A stretch of 64,000 nucleotides of DNA, taken from contig CANJKZ010000078.1 in NCBI GenBank assembly GCA_947471745.1, forward strand, positions 2,856,501-2,920,500, read 5' to 3'. The notes under the pieces were generated by a model. It did no database searches. It was not told the origin of the DNA and was given only the letters and a program-made list of their open reading frames with translations. This DNA comes from Closterium sp. Naga37s-1. Lineage: Eukaryota > Streptophyta > Zygnematophyceae > Desmidiales > Closteriaceae. The first letter of the stretch is position 1, and every line of letters starts with the position of its first letter. Both the position numbers and the translations under genes were made by a program. Below are positions 42,991 to 54,000 of this stretch, piece by piece.

Positions 42991-43983
42991 TTAGTAGAGG
43001 GCCCGTCTGCTACTGACTCCCAGCGTTTGCCTGGTGCTTGGTCTGTTTCTGCTGATCAGCTCCCCCCTTTCCCTTAGCGTTTTCTTGACATTTGCTCTTA
43101 CGATGTCCCAGACTGTTGCATGCAAAGCAGCGCCCTTTGAACGGTATGGCAGCGGCATTCGCGGCGACAGCGCGTATCGTGTCGTGCTCGTTCGATCCCC
43201 AAGTCTGATGTCCCCAGCTGTTGTTGTTGCCGTAGGACCTCGGACTCGGTCAGCGGAGAAAATCCAAAATTTCCGCCACACGAGAATCTCGTTGAACTCT
43301 CTGACGTTGCAGAGCTGAATCTCCTGAGCAATCTCGTGTTTCAGGCCGCCAATGTAGTGGTCGATACGCTCTCCCTCATGCATGTATCCCACCTGCTCAC
43401 ACAACGCCAAAAACCCGCTGGTGTAGTCCTGGGTGGAACCGAGCTGGCGCCAAGTGCAGAGCCTCTGACGCGCCGCGATCGAAGTTGCAATTGGCTCGAA
43501 TCTCGCGTGCAGACCTGCGCACCACGCATCCCACATGCGATTCTTGGGCACTTCCACGAAATACAACGGTGCCCAGGGTCCGGTTTGTCCTTCCCGTGTC
43601 GGTAGAGTCTCGTAGTTCACCGTCTTCATGACAATGACGCGCCACCAGTCCATGGCGGGTCCTCACATCATCGACACGGCGTATCGAATCTTCGCCGAGT
43701 CCTCCGAGATGTAGTTGGCGTCGAAGAAAACGTTCATCGTGAACAACCACGCCTGAAAGGTCGGACCACCCTGCTGGTTTGGATCGAGGCAAGGCGGACG
43801 CGGCAGTGCTGATTCGCCGGTCGGCACCGAAATCGTGACGCGAGCTTGGCTCATGGCCGCATTCGTCGCTCCGGGGTGTGTCGTGCCGTGGTCGTCGTCT
43901 CCATCATTGCGGGCGATGCCATCACTAGCCGTGCTTGAGGTTTGCCCCACACTTCCGTGCTTGTTGCGCCCTTGCAATGTCAT
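42991..43983 (-). pseudogene. Gypsy F Gag
   Basis: Gag with the retrotransposon-gag landmarks: FQAWLFTMNVFFDANYISED, then a stop (about 43663), AMDWWRVIVMKTVNYETLPT, FEPIATSIAARQRLCTWRQL, YTSGFLALCEQVGYMHEGER and YIGGLKHEIAQEIQLCNVRE. A zinc knuckle is visible only in a broken frame (about 43100, CFACNSLGHRKSKC-like). Two frame breaks. Confidence 0.75.
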
Positions 43984-44288
43984 TTTGCAGTGACGTACGT
44001 TCTGCCGTCAGAACCGCGATTTCTTCGGAACTTTGGCGCAGCTACTGCAGCAGTTCGTTTAGGCGCTCCTGCGTGAGTGTCGTGACGTCGACGTGCTCGA
44101 CCATTTCGAAGGATGGTGGCTCGGCTTAGCTTTAGGCACAGTTGTGGCTGCACGCGTTTACGAGAGATCGCGAGGACAGCGGCTCCTAGGTGCTAAGGGC
44201 GTGTGTCCCTTCGAGTGTAAAAATCAAAAGTTGATTTCTCTGTGTGCGGAGATGTGCGGTCCAAAAGAAAGTGGCTCTAAATACCATG

Positions 44289-44613
44289 TGTTATGGGTGC
44301 AATGGAACAAGATAGCGAGGATTGCACTAGGTGTCAAACGAGTACAAAGTAAGAGCGAAGGCATGAGCGAATACTTATATGCGAAACATGCAAACGGTAA
44401 CACGGTGCGTGCGAGTTAGCTAGTGCTAGGCTGGCATCGAGTTCCGGACTAGTCCCGAAGCGTAGGCTGACTCGGCCAGGCCAGCGGTGCATGGTTTGGT
44501 AAAACAGTGTGCGAGAAGTTGGCGAAGCCTCGTTAACAGTAACGGGCGAAAAACGGCTGCTGCTGTACACGATGTTGAAGAACGCGGTAAGGAATGCCGA
44601 AAAATTCCTTAGA
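44289..44613 (-). repeat. LTR of gypsy element F (5')
   Basis: 325 bp, sense CTAAGGAATTTTTCGGC (terminal bases mutated) to GCACCCATAACA, followed by the primer-binding site. Confidence 0.85.
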
Positions 44614-45344
44614 GTGGCTCACATCCTAAATTCATAAGCTACATTAGTATATTGAATGTAAGCTAATAAATTTCTTGAAAATCACACGCACCCTAAATGT
44701 ACGCGCTGGACACGCCCTTTAGTAAGAATTGTGCTGGATTTGGTACCCAGTTGCCAGCTCGGCAGTTCGCCTCGTAATGAAGTGGGGGAAGATATCACCC
44801 GAATCCCTCCGGAAACCCGCTTTTGCCCCTGCGGGATTTCCCTGGAGGGATTTCCGTTTTCCCGCAGTCGCCTAGCAAAGCACGCGAGGGGCGAGAGCCG
44901 ACCCCCCACACCCCCCCCCCCCCTCGCCCGAAAACGGGCACCCCCAGCTGGCGCCAGCTGCCAGCGGTTCCCCCCAATCGAACTGAACCGCACCCTCGGT
45001 TCGTAGACGGGTTCCGTCCGGTAACCCATGGAACCCTCGCCGGGCGTCGCCTCGCCGACGGAACCCGTCCGCGAATTCTCGCGAGCGGACGGAAGCGACG
45101 CCCATCTGCGCCGCGCTCCACCGCTCTCGCCCTCGACGGGGCCCGTTTTGGTTGGCGCTCGACCCTGGTGATGTGTCGAACGCCCCCTCCCGCTCCTTGA
45201 GAGGGGCCTTTGAGCTGCATGCAGGGCGCCCCACCTCATGCAACCAACCACCAATAGGGCCCCTCCGCCCTCTGCCATAAGCTCCTCCTACCGCCGTCGC
45301 AGAACGCGCCCTGCCTCGTCGCCCTTGCACCCGAGTCTGTCTCG
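44614..45344. other. Intergenic stretch, no gene recognised
   Basis: 44614-44720 is AT-rich and probably the continuation of the G LTR past the F insertion. 44720-45340 is GC-rich with a C-run at 44917-44930. The open frames here are mutually overlapping on both strands and show no family signature. It is probably the promoter and 5' UTR side of the gene that follows. Confidence 0.4.
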
Positions 45345-46984
45345 GTGGAGGGGATGACAAATAGCAAATACTCTGAGTGCGTTCTCATTTTGTTGCAGTC
45401 TCCAAGTTTTTCTTCCCTACTCCCTAGTTCCCAACTTCCCGGCGCTCCCGCCCTCCCTACTGCTAGGCCTGTCATGGCTACGGGCCCCGCCTCCCTACCC
45501 ATCGTGAACGAGCCGACGGTTCGACGCGGCCTCATCCTAACCGCAGGCAAGATCGAGGTGGAGGTGTTTGAAGACCAGTTGAATGCGCTAAGCGAGGCGC
45601 CGAAGGCGGAGCTCGACCAGATGATGATGAACGCGGGCGTTGTGTACGTTTCCTGTCAAGCATTTTCGGTTTGCCATGTTTACCTGTCGCTGACTGTGCC
45701 TTAGCTTTCCTTGCAGCCTATTTTTGAGGGAGCTGCTATCCGTCGAGTAGCTCGCCAAGCTGTCGATCGTGACTTCGACGCGTGCGCATGAAGAGATGGC
45801 GTATCCCACACTGGTCGCTTTTGCGAACAACCACCTCGACGGCCTGCTTGGCAAGCAAGTGATTCTCGTTCTGCTGCGGACCACGTGAGTTCGACACTAT
45901 CCCGTCGCCTTGCTTGCTCCGTGTTTAGTACTAAACCCGTGCTCACGTGCATTCGCTCTGCATGCAGCCTGACTGTGGCGCCGTTCTCCCACTCGAGCCT
46001 GTTTGTGGTATCGCGCCCCGACGGTCTGCTGGCTCCGAGGCACCATGGCTGTCGAACTCGAATGATGCACTTCGATTCAAAAGACAGGTTTCCCGCGGTG
46101 AACCACCAATCTTCGCTGGCGCATGAAGTTCTCGTGTGAGTGACCAATTTGCCACCCTGCTGTCGACTTGCCGTTCTCGACAATCTCTTACTCTCCTGTC
46201 CGTTGCTTTGCAGTTGGATGAAGAAGCAGCTTCGCGCCGAGTACGCGACGACCCAGCGGGTTGTGATCGAGCACGAGCAGGGGGTGCTTAGCCTCATCGA
46301 CCTGCGTCTGGACATGAGCACGAGTTTCGATCATCTAGTAAGCCAACCCTTACCCTTACTCGTGCATGTTTTCATCGAGCATGTTGTTATGTCGCTTACG
46401 TGTGTTTTATACCCGTCGCAGACGACGACGGCCCTGACGAGCCCCAGTGAACCCGGCGCGGCAGCTCGTGTCGTGCATGGGGTGCGCCAGATTCTGTCAA
46501 AATGGGACAATTTCATACTGCAGCCTCGACAGGGCGACCTCGTGATGCTCGGGAGAACGAGCCCTGGCCCGGGTTTGCTTCCGTCGTTCATGGTCAAACT
46601 GTTTTGGAAAAGGATGGACGCAGCGTCGGAGGGAGTAGGAGTGGGAGGGGGTGCCGAACACGAGGGAGGAGGCGAGGGGGCGCCACGCGTCATGGTTGAG
46701 TACAGCTACGAGGAGGAGGAGATCGAGGAGGATATATCGAGGCAAGCTCAGCACGGGGTGAGCGGCCCGGGCGGCAATGCGAACGAGCAGGAGGGCTGGA
46801 GCTTGGAATCGAGCTCCGGCACGAGCTCGAGCGATGAGTCGATCGAGAATGACGGCGAGGGCGCAGGAGAACATCCAGATGGGATGGAGCGTACGGAGGA
46901 GCACGGAGTGGCGCTCGGGGAGCAAGTGGACGAGCAGCAGGCGACGGGGGACGATGGGGCTGTTGAGAAGCAGGATGGCGGAGC

Positions 46985-47192
46985 AGCTGTGCAGGAGGGT
47001 GGGGCAGGAGTGCATCAGCAGGAGGGCGGGGCGGTTGTGCAGGATTTTGGGACAAGAGTGCAGCAACAGAAGGGCGGGGCGGCTGCGCAGGAGGGTGGGG
47101 TCAGAGGGCAGCAGCAGGAGGGCGTGGTGGCTGCGCAAGAGGGTGGGGCAGGAGGGCAAGAGCAGGAGGGCGGGGAGGCTGCGCAGGAGCGA
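46985..47192 (+). repeat. 45-bp coding tandem repeat
   Basis: About 4-5 units of ~45 bp (GAGGGTGGGGCAGGAGGGCA-like) encoding 15-residue repeats such as GGAAAQEGGVRGQQQE, inside the unrecognised gene. Confidence 0.75.
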
Positions 47193-48971
47193 TAGGTCGC
47201 AGTAAGAAGGAGACACCGCACGGCCAGTGGCAACGGACAGGCGGGCCCTTCGACGGCAGGCCATTCGACGTCGGCCATTGCATCCGGAGCCCAGGTCGTC
47301 GAGCTACTGCAGAGGGTCGAGAAGGTCGAGGCGTCACAGAAGAAGCTCGTCGCCGACGTATTTGCGAAGCACAGTGAGCATGCCGCTGTTTTCAACAAGC
47401 TTGCTGGGGATTTTCGGACGGCCTGGAATATGATTTCGGAGTCGTCGAAGAGCATGCTGAAGCAGTGCGGCGATGCCGTAAACGGTGTCACTGAGAGGAG
47501 GAAGCTGTTGGAAGGGGCACGCACGAAGCTCGACGAGATGAGCAGGAAAATTATCAAGGGGGTGGTAGCCGCTATCACAAAAGCGAGCGAGGACGCCGTC
47601 GAGAAGCAGTTCAAGCTTGTCGAGGAGCGGCTGGTTGCTTCGGTCGTGAAGGGTATTGAGAAAGCCGTCAAGGAGGACTTGTTCTACTCCACCCTCCCGC
47701 CTGAGAGCATGAAGGAGCTGAAGGACGTTGTGAGAGAAAGCTACTAAGAAGATGAATCTGGCCGATTGGAAGTCCTCACCGAAGCGATGGCGAGAGGGTT
47801 TCGGGGCTCGATGGGCCCGTCAACGAGGTCGCGTCAGGAGGAGGGGGTGGCTGGTGTTCGCAGCGGGGTTGAGCGTTGAGTTCATGAGCGCTCGGTTCCT
47901 CCTTTGGTGGGAGGACATGTCCGCAGCCCGGTAGCATCCCCACCATCGCGTGCCCGTCAGACCGTCGGCAAGTCCGTCGAGGACAAGGAGGTCATTGTAC
48001 TCGACCAGACGTCCCTTTAGGAGACCTCCGAAGCGGCACCGAAGCCTCCGTCTGATGCTTTTGCTCCGCTGCGGGACATGCTGCAAGGCCTCGGGAAAAA
48101 GGGTGGGAAAGGAGTGGTTGCGGGGGAAAAATGTGGTGCCCCAATCGGCCAGGTCGCCTCAGCCGGGTAAGGAGCCGTGGAAAAGCGAGGTGCCCCTACC
48201 CCGTCCGGCGGCGCTACGGGGAAAGGAGCGGGGGAGAAACGGGGTGCTCCCAGCCAGGTCGTCGTCGCTGCTGGGTTGCTGTCGAAGACAAAGACCGACT
48301 CAGCTGCGCAGCTCGGCATTGTTGGCCGTCCTGTCGAGCCTGTGGGAAAGAGGCCGTTGTCCGTTTTAGGCGACATTTGCCTTAGCGAACCGGGTTCCCC
48401 TCCTCCTGGTCCGAGGCCAAGGTCCCCTTCTGTGTCGAAGAAAAGGCAGGCTGTGACAAAGTCGACGAAGCGCGCTGCAGAGGCAACAGATAGCAGTGAC
48501 GTGGTGGAGCTGGGCAGCCTCCTTGGCCAAGCTCATGTCGAGAAGGCGTCTACCGTCGTTGCTGCTCGACACGAAAAGTCGAAGAAGCCCAAGGTGATCG
48601 TCTACACCCCACCTCCTCCGCCGGACGACCAAGGCAAGACGAGAGGCTGCAAAGCTCCCTTCAAAGAACTGGGCATGATGTCGCGGAAGGGGAAGCCGGT
48701 TTCCGAGCAGACCGTAGGCTCGAGGAAGCGGTTCCTGGGCACTTTTGAAACGGAGGCGAACCAAAAGTTTTGTACGGCCATTTGCTGGCATGTGTACTTC
48801 CCCGACATAGACCTTAAGGAGTACGAGGGGTTCACGGCGCAGGATGAGAAGGACTGGAAGGTCTATCTCGATACAGCCGCGCGTATGCCCACCGGCGTTT
48901 GGAGCGTGGCGCAAGAACAAGGGGAATGTCATTTCGACGAGTGAGTTATGTCGAAGTCCTGTAGTTTGACT

Positions 48972-49109
48972 TGTCAGAGGTCCACTGGTGATCCCCGATT
49001 GATCCTAGGGAAGGGTTACAGGCTCGTTGTCCTGGGGGGTTATGGGCGCACTGACCCGCTACTTAACAAGCCCTTTTATGCCAGTGGTCTAGTGGTTGGG
49101 ATTCTGACA
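48972..49109 (+). repeat. Solo LTR of the TRIM element
   Basis: A 138-bp sequence starting TGTCAGAGG and ending GGATTCTGACA, clearly homologous to the two TRIM LTRs at 50165-50305 and 50399-50539 (shared blocks CCCGATTGATCCTA, GGGGGGTTATGGGCGCAC, GGTCTAGTGGTTGGGATTCT). It is flanked by a perfect 5-bp duplication TGACT (48967-48971 and 49110-49114). It lies inside the intron 48941-49205 of the plus-strand gene. Confidence 0.9.
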
Positions 49110-50164
49110 TGACTGTCGTAGCGGTTTTGTTCTTTCCGTCAAAGTGCTGTTGGATTTCCTATCGAAGTCGTGCCGTCTGACTAACGCATTTATTTCGATT
49201 TGCAGTTTCTTATCGCTGCTGGCGACGGCAAATACGGAAGTGAGAGCCGGAACCGGCTGGGGAATTGCACTGTGCGCGGCAATTGGGAAGGTTGCGACGC
49301 TTGGTCGGAGGCACGGGAACGTGATTTATCTGGTCCCAAAGAACATGCACGGGACTGCGCACATGATGGCCGTCGCAGCAACTGTGACAAGCTTGTGGGC
49401 GGCCTGCAGGAAGTTGTCAAGGGAAGACATTAAGAAGGATGCCCTAGCTGCCGCAAACGCAGCGCTCTACACCCCGGAGATGGCGACACGGGCTAGTGCG
49501 GCTGCCATAGTTGCGCTGCTGTCCGTACTTCTGCACGTCGGCAAGACGTTCCCGGGCAAGTAGTGGCCCAATCTGCTATATTCGTCGGCTGTCAAAGGCC
49601 TCGGCTCGACTGACGCCACCCTGTTGCAGATGGTGCGCGTGGCAGCACAAGTCTGTACTCAATGGTGCTACTGTCGATTTGCTGCCTGTTTGCTGGAGGA
49701 CACGGGCTATGGGAGCCTGGCTATGCCAGAAGAAAAGAGCAAGGCGAAGCTGGGCGACGAGGATGCAACAGAGGCGGAAACAGGCGGGCAAGGGGAGTAG
49801 TATAGGCGGGCGCATTGCGTGGGGGTTTTTGCATCATTCGACAAATGTGTTTGTTGTTTCGATAGTTTGATCGACATAATGTTTTGGCTTGATGTTCCTT
49901 GAATTTATGTTTTTGATAATGCTCAATTGGTTCATCTTGTCAAGATGGTGTCACAACATGCATTAGGGGAAGATGCCATGTAAACCCTGAAAGAACAACC
50001 TACACTAGGGTCCCCCCTCGTAACGGTTGCCCGTCGAACTAGGCCGCGCGCTGGTTGTTGCCGTGAACTCTTTCCATTTCTCCTTGCCGAATACCTTCTC
50101 CGCCCATTCTGCGATTCGGAGCTCGACGCGAATGAGCTCCAGAGTGATTCTGAGGTGTTGTTTG

Positions 50165-50539
50165 CGTCAGTAGATCTGCACTGTGGATGCCCGATTGATC
50201 CTATGGGGGGTTACAGGCGTGTTTGCCTGGGGGGTTATGGGCGCACAAACCCGCTACACAAACAAGCACTTTTATCCCAATGGTCTAGTGGTTGGGATTC
50301 TGACATGGTATCAGAGCGGTCTCGGGTTCGAATCCCGGTGTATGCACATGTAGGCCGTTGCCGCTGTGCTCAGTCCTGGGCCTCCCAGTGAGGGGGGGTG
50401 TCAGTAGATCTGCACTGTGGATGCCCGATTGATCCTACGGGGGGTTACAGGCGTGCTTGCCTGGGGGGTTATGGGCGCACAAACCCGCTACACAAACAAG
50501 ACCTTTTATCCCAATGGTCTAGTGGTTGGGATTCTGACA
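50165..50539 (+). mobile_element. TRIM (miniature LTR retrotransposon), 375 bp
   Basis: Two 141-bp LTRs (50165-50305 and 50399-50539; TGTCAGTAGATC to GGATTCTGACA, the first LTR starting CG by mutation) enclose a 93-base interior. The interior begins with a primer-binding site TGGTATCAGAGC (50306-50317) and ends with a polypurine tract AGTGAGGGGGGG (50386-50398). No coding capacity. A perfect 5-bp duplication GTTTG flanks it (50160-50164, 50540-50544). Orientation is set by the primer-binding site and polypurine tract. It interrupts the final exon of the Crypton-like gene: conceptual removal of one TSD and the element gives an uninterrupted frame. Confidence 0.92.
50281..50338 (+). promoter_or_regulatory. 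tRNA-like A and B boxes spanning the TRIM LTR-PBS junction
   Basis: TGGTCTAGTGG at 50281-50291 matches the Pol III A-box consensus and the tRNA-Glu D-arm. GGTTCGAATCC at 50325-50335 matches the B-box exactly. They start 44 bases apart, as in an intron-less tRNA gene. Between them TCTGA/TCAGA (50299-50303, 50311-50315) form a 5-bp stem with a 7-base loop, and a 5-bp T-stem (50322-50326/50334-50338) closes a 7-base loop. The acceptor stem does not pair and the loop lacks U33, so it is tRNA-like, not a tRNA. Confidence 0.55.
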
Positions 50540-53500
50540 GTTTGTCCTTCCGGTTTTCCTCTGCAGACTCGACTTTGCACTTTTTCGTGAGCTGCCTCCT
50601 AGAATCCTCCTTGAGAACGATGCCCTCCGAAAGCATGTTGATCGAGTGGCCCTTCACAATTGAGTCCAGCTTTTTGATGACCGTCGACGTAACCACGCTG
50701 CTGTCGTCGATCTGGAAATGCTCGACGGCCTTCATGACAGCCTCCATTCTCCGCAATTTCGTCTCGATAGCTTTTGCGGTTGGTGGATTTTCTTTTGGCT
50801 GGGCCTCCTTTTCGGGGGTTACGGGGGGTGGAGTCGGTGTGAACTTGCATAACTTGACGGCAAAGCCCCTCTAGTAAGCCTGTCGAAGACTATGCCCGTT
50901 GTTCAGTGGGCTTGGCCCATCCCAGTACGACCACGCCTTCCGCACGGTCTCGCAATTGCACCACGGCCACACCACCGCGTCGAAGAACGCCTGGTTGAGC
51001 TGGCTGCACACGCTCTGTCGAGAGGGCGTTGCTTGTTGGGGTTGCTGTGGAGCCGAGGTGGCTTCTTCGGTCGCCGTGTGCGGCACGCTCTCGCTCTCCC
51101 CCACATTTGCAGCTGCGCTTGTCGCCGCGGTATTCTTCAATGCGTCGAACGCTTTCTGTAGTTGCGCGAACGCCTCTGTCTTCGCCTCCGACTCAGCCTT
51201 CATCGAGCTCTTCTCCCGCTCCAATGACTCGACCTGCTTCTCGAAGTGGTTGATCTGGATTTCCTTTTTCCCTCCCTCCTCCTTGTGGAGGTTTATCTCG
51301 GCCCGAACTTGTGTGATGAGGTGCTTGGTGTTGATGTGAGAGGATACGTCCTGCATGCAAGAACACGTGCAGTCAGTGGGCTGATGCAAAGTCGTCGCTT
51401 ATAGTTTTGGAAGGACCATCTTACCGTCGCTCTCGACATCGTGGGGTTGGTCCGCATCTCGATGCCGTACTTGTCGAGTGTGTACACGTCGAGCGCCCAT
51501 TATTTGAAATCTTCGTCCTTGCACAAACCCGACATCTGGACGTAAGGGTGACGCTCGCAGTCACAAACGCTGACCCCGTCGAAGGGGTGGTCCTCACAAT
51601 GGACGTAGTACATCGCAAGATCCTCTGCGATGGGCATTCGGGCGGCTAGCAGGGCCTCTTAAAAACTCTTCGCTGCGTAGTACATATGTTCCTTGTCCTG
51701 CTCGTTGTTCCACTCCTGGGCCTGAACATAAACGAACGGGGTGACATCGATGGGCGAGCAAAACTTGCGTTCGACGAAGACGCCAAGTGCTCGACAGATA
51801 CATACCTCGATGAGCCACAGCTCCGCCTTAGGAAATATGTGCTCCTCGATAGCCTTCAGGACCTTTAGGGGCACTTTGGTCTTCGATCTTCCAATGTAAT
51901 AGTCGCCCTGTTCCTGCAAGAAATCCGCTTGCATGGATGGCCGGGCGCGGGATGCCTATGACGTATGACCTGCGCATCTCGTTCATGTCCCATTGACCCA
52001 GCTGTGCGATGGTGTCGAGGTCTAAGTTCTTGTCTGCGAGGATCTGTGCCACAGACCGTCGAAAGATGTGCGTGAATTTCGACACGATCCACACCGCGCT
52101 ATTCATCGCCCATGTCACCCATTTGTTGTTCGTCGGGTACGGCATCTCTGTCTTCTCTTTGTCGAAGAGGGCGAAGAACAGGTGTTTCTTCGACCAGGCC
52201 TCCGGGTTTGAAAAAACCAAGGGGGGCACGATATTTGCGTTGTTGTAGTAGAGCGGCACGAGGTCGAAAAGGGAGTGTAGCTAGAGGAAAACTGCTCCAA
52301 AGCTGCACTCCTGGAAGTCCATGTGTCGAGTCAGGTACAAGTGGCCGAGCTTGTTGTCTTTGACGGTCTTCGAATTGCTAGGCGACCACGAGAGCGAGGA
52401 TCGACGATTCCCCTGAGCTGTTTGCGATGGGCAGAAGGACGTGAGTGAACATGTTGCAGTAGCGGATCGTACGGATGCTGATCAACCTGCCCAGCATGTG
52501 ATCCGCCATCAGAATCATCACCCTCACAGCCAAGGCCTTCCACAACGACAGACTAGGGTACGCCATCGACGACCCGAAGTACACCTTGGCCCAGTGCGGC
52601 ACGATGTCTGAAACGAGAATGCGGAACTGCTCCTCCGTGTAGACATCATCGAGCGAGCCACGGTGTGGGTCGACGCAGCTCCTACATAGAGTGGGCAGAT
52701 ACAGCAATTCATATGTGAGAAAGTGAGTGAGAAGTTGTAGCCGACGGGGTAGGGAAGCGAACTTACTCGAACTGATAGTCGTGCAGCTGTCGCAGCTTGA
52801 CCGCTAGTAGCTGCCTAGCCTCAGTGATGTCGTCCATCGGTTTTGTGAGTGGTTTGTCGAAGAGTATGGCCTCTACTTTGCACAAGCACCCTAGCGCAGT
52901 TAGGCGCGCCAGCATCATCGGTGGGGTGCATTTTTTCGGCTTCCGTCCCGCTACTCTGGTCCGCCCGGTATCCAAGGAAGCCGCCTGTTCGTCCGTTTCC
53001 GTCGACATGTACTCGACGTAAGCCCGCAACCGCCATTTCGACGTCCAAGGCCCATGCAGGTGCTCCTCGTTAAGGAGCGCCGCCCTCCACCCCTTCCCTA
53101 AATCATTGCCGATCTCTCTCCCGACCTCGTCCTCGTTGATCACCTGCTCCTCGACCGGCACTCCCTTGTTTTTTCCAGGCGCCAGGGTTGCACAGGCCCA
53201 AGCCTTGAAATGCATGAAACCCGAGACGTAGTTTGGCCGAGTGGAATCCTGGTCGATTGCCAGCAGCGGAAGCCGACAACGGTGAATCGCACTTTTGAGT
53301 GTTCCCGTCGCCAAGTACGGATTTTCTTCGCCCTATTCGTCACCGAGAATGTGGGCTGCCTCCTCTTCTGATATATTTGCCGTGGCAGGGCGCAAAGGGT
53401 CCACCTCTTCGACATCGTCCGCCTCGGGCTGTTCTCCCTGCTCATCATCGTCATCATTCGTCTCTGCAGGGACGTGGCTGGCTAAGTCCGCTTTGCTGGG

Positions 53501-53858
53501 TCTTTTCGATGAGCGCATAGGCGCGGCGGGAGTGGCTTGCGAAGTGGATGTACCGGCTGGGGGTGGTGGCCTAACCTCAGCCGGAACACCCGTACCCCTT
53601 CTCCTACGTCGCCCACCAGTCGAGCTCGGGACAGTGGCTACTGGTTCCGTTGGTGTTGTCGAACGTTGTGATGCCGAAGATGATGACGGCTGGTTAGTCG
53701 CTTCCGGTGTTGAGGGAGGGGTTGTTGCCGAAATCGGTTCTACTACTACAGTTATGGATTGCGCCGTCGAAGGGGCTTCGGTCGGTGCCCCCCCCACTTC
53801 GACATTGACGGCACGTTCCGTCGAGCGTTGATCCGTCGCAACCGGCTGACCCACTACT

Positions 53859-54000
53859 GGTATGGCTCGTGACGTCGAGGGTGGCGCTGTTGATACCGGT
53901 ATGGCTCGTGACGTCGATTGTGGAGCTGTCGAGCCCGGTATGGCTCGTGACGTCGAGGGTGGCGGTGTCGAGCACGGTATGGCTTGTGGCGTCCTAGGGG
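53859..54000 (-). repeat. 39-bp coding tandem repeat
   Basis: Three full and one partial 39-bp units (plus strand GGTATGGCTCGTGACGTCGA...) encode 13-residue repeats of the type STSRAIPGSTAPP near the N terminus of the Crypton-like protein. Confidence 0.8.

Larger units (their letters stand above)
39478..44613 (-). mobile_element. Ty3/gypsy retrotransposon F, decayed, with both LTRs
   Basis: A 5.14-kb element: LTRs 39478-39802 and 44289-44613 (325 bp each, roughly 88-90% similar by eye), primer-binding site TGGTATTTAGAGCC (about 44275-44288), gag, protease, RT, RNase H, integrase in Ty3/gypsy order, and a polypurine tract (GAGGGGGAGGGGTAG, 39803-39817 on the minus strand). Flanks ATGGC (39473-39477) and GTGGC (44614-44618) make an imperfect 5-bp target duplication. 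Frames are broken in RT and integrase, so it is an old insertion. Confidence 0.85.
45475..49800 (+). pseudogene. Unrecognised multi-exon gene, convergent with the Crypton-like gene
   Basis: I do not recognise this protein. Plausible start ATG 45475 (MATGPASLPIVNEPTVRRGL). Exon-like blocks with GT-AG boundaries follow at about 45720-45883, 45966-46136, 46214-46339 and 46423 onward; the last carries a Glu/Gly/Gln-rich tandem repeat (46985-47192) and a predicted coiled coil (47290-47745, ELLQRVEKVEASQKKLVAD ... KLVEERLVASVVKGIEK). A basic Pro/Lys/Ser region (48060-48640) and a conserved-looking domain FCTAICWHVYFPDIDLKEYE follow. An intron at 48941-49205 joins in phase to FLSLLATANTEVRAGTGWGI, with Ala-rich helices to 49561. 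The reading is interrupted by in-frame TAG/TAA codons (for example about 45757, 47193, 47745, 48017, 48167, 49561), so it is decayed or mis-modelled. It may form a unit with the minus-strand gene. Confidence 0.5.

Noticed and set aside
44795-45360. Arg/Gly-rich open frames on both strands before the unrecognised gene
   Set aside because: Mutually overlapping frames in GC-rich DNA, no domain, no splice logic.
50281-50345. Functional tRNA gene
   Set aside because: A and B boxes and two stems fit, but the acceptor stem does not pair and the loop lacks U33; it spans an LTR and primer-binding site. Kept as tRNA-like.
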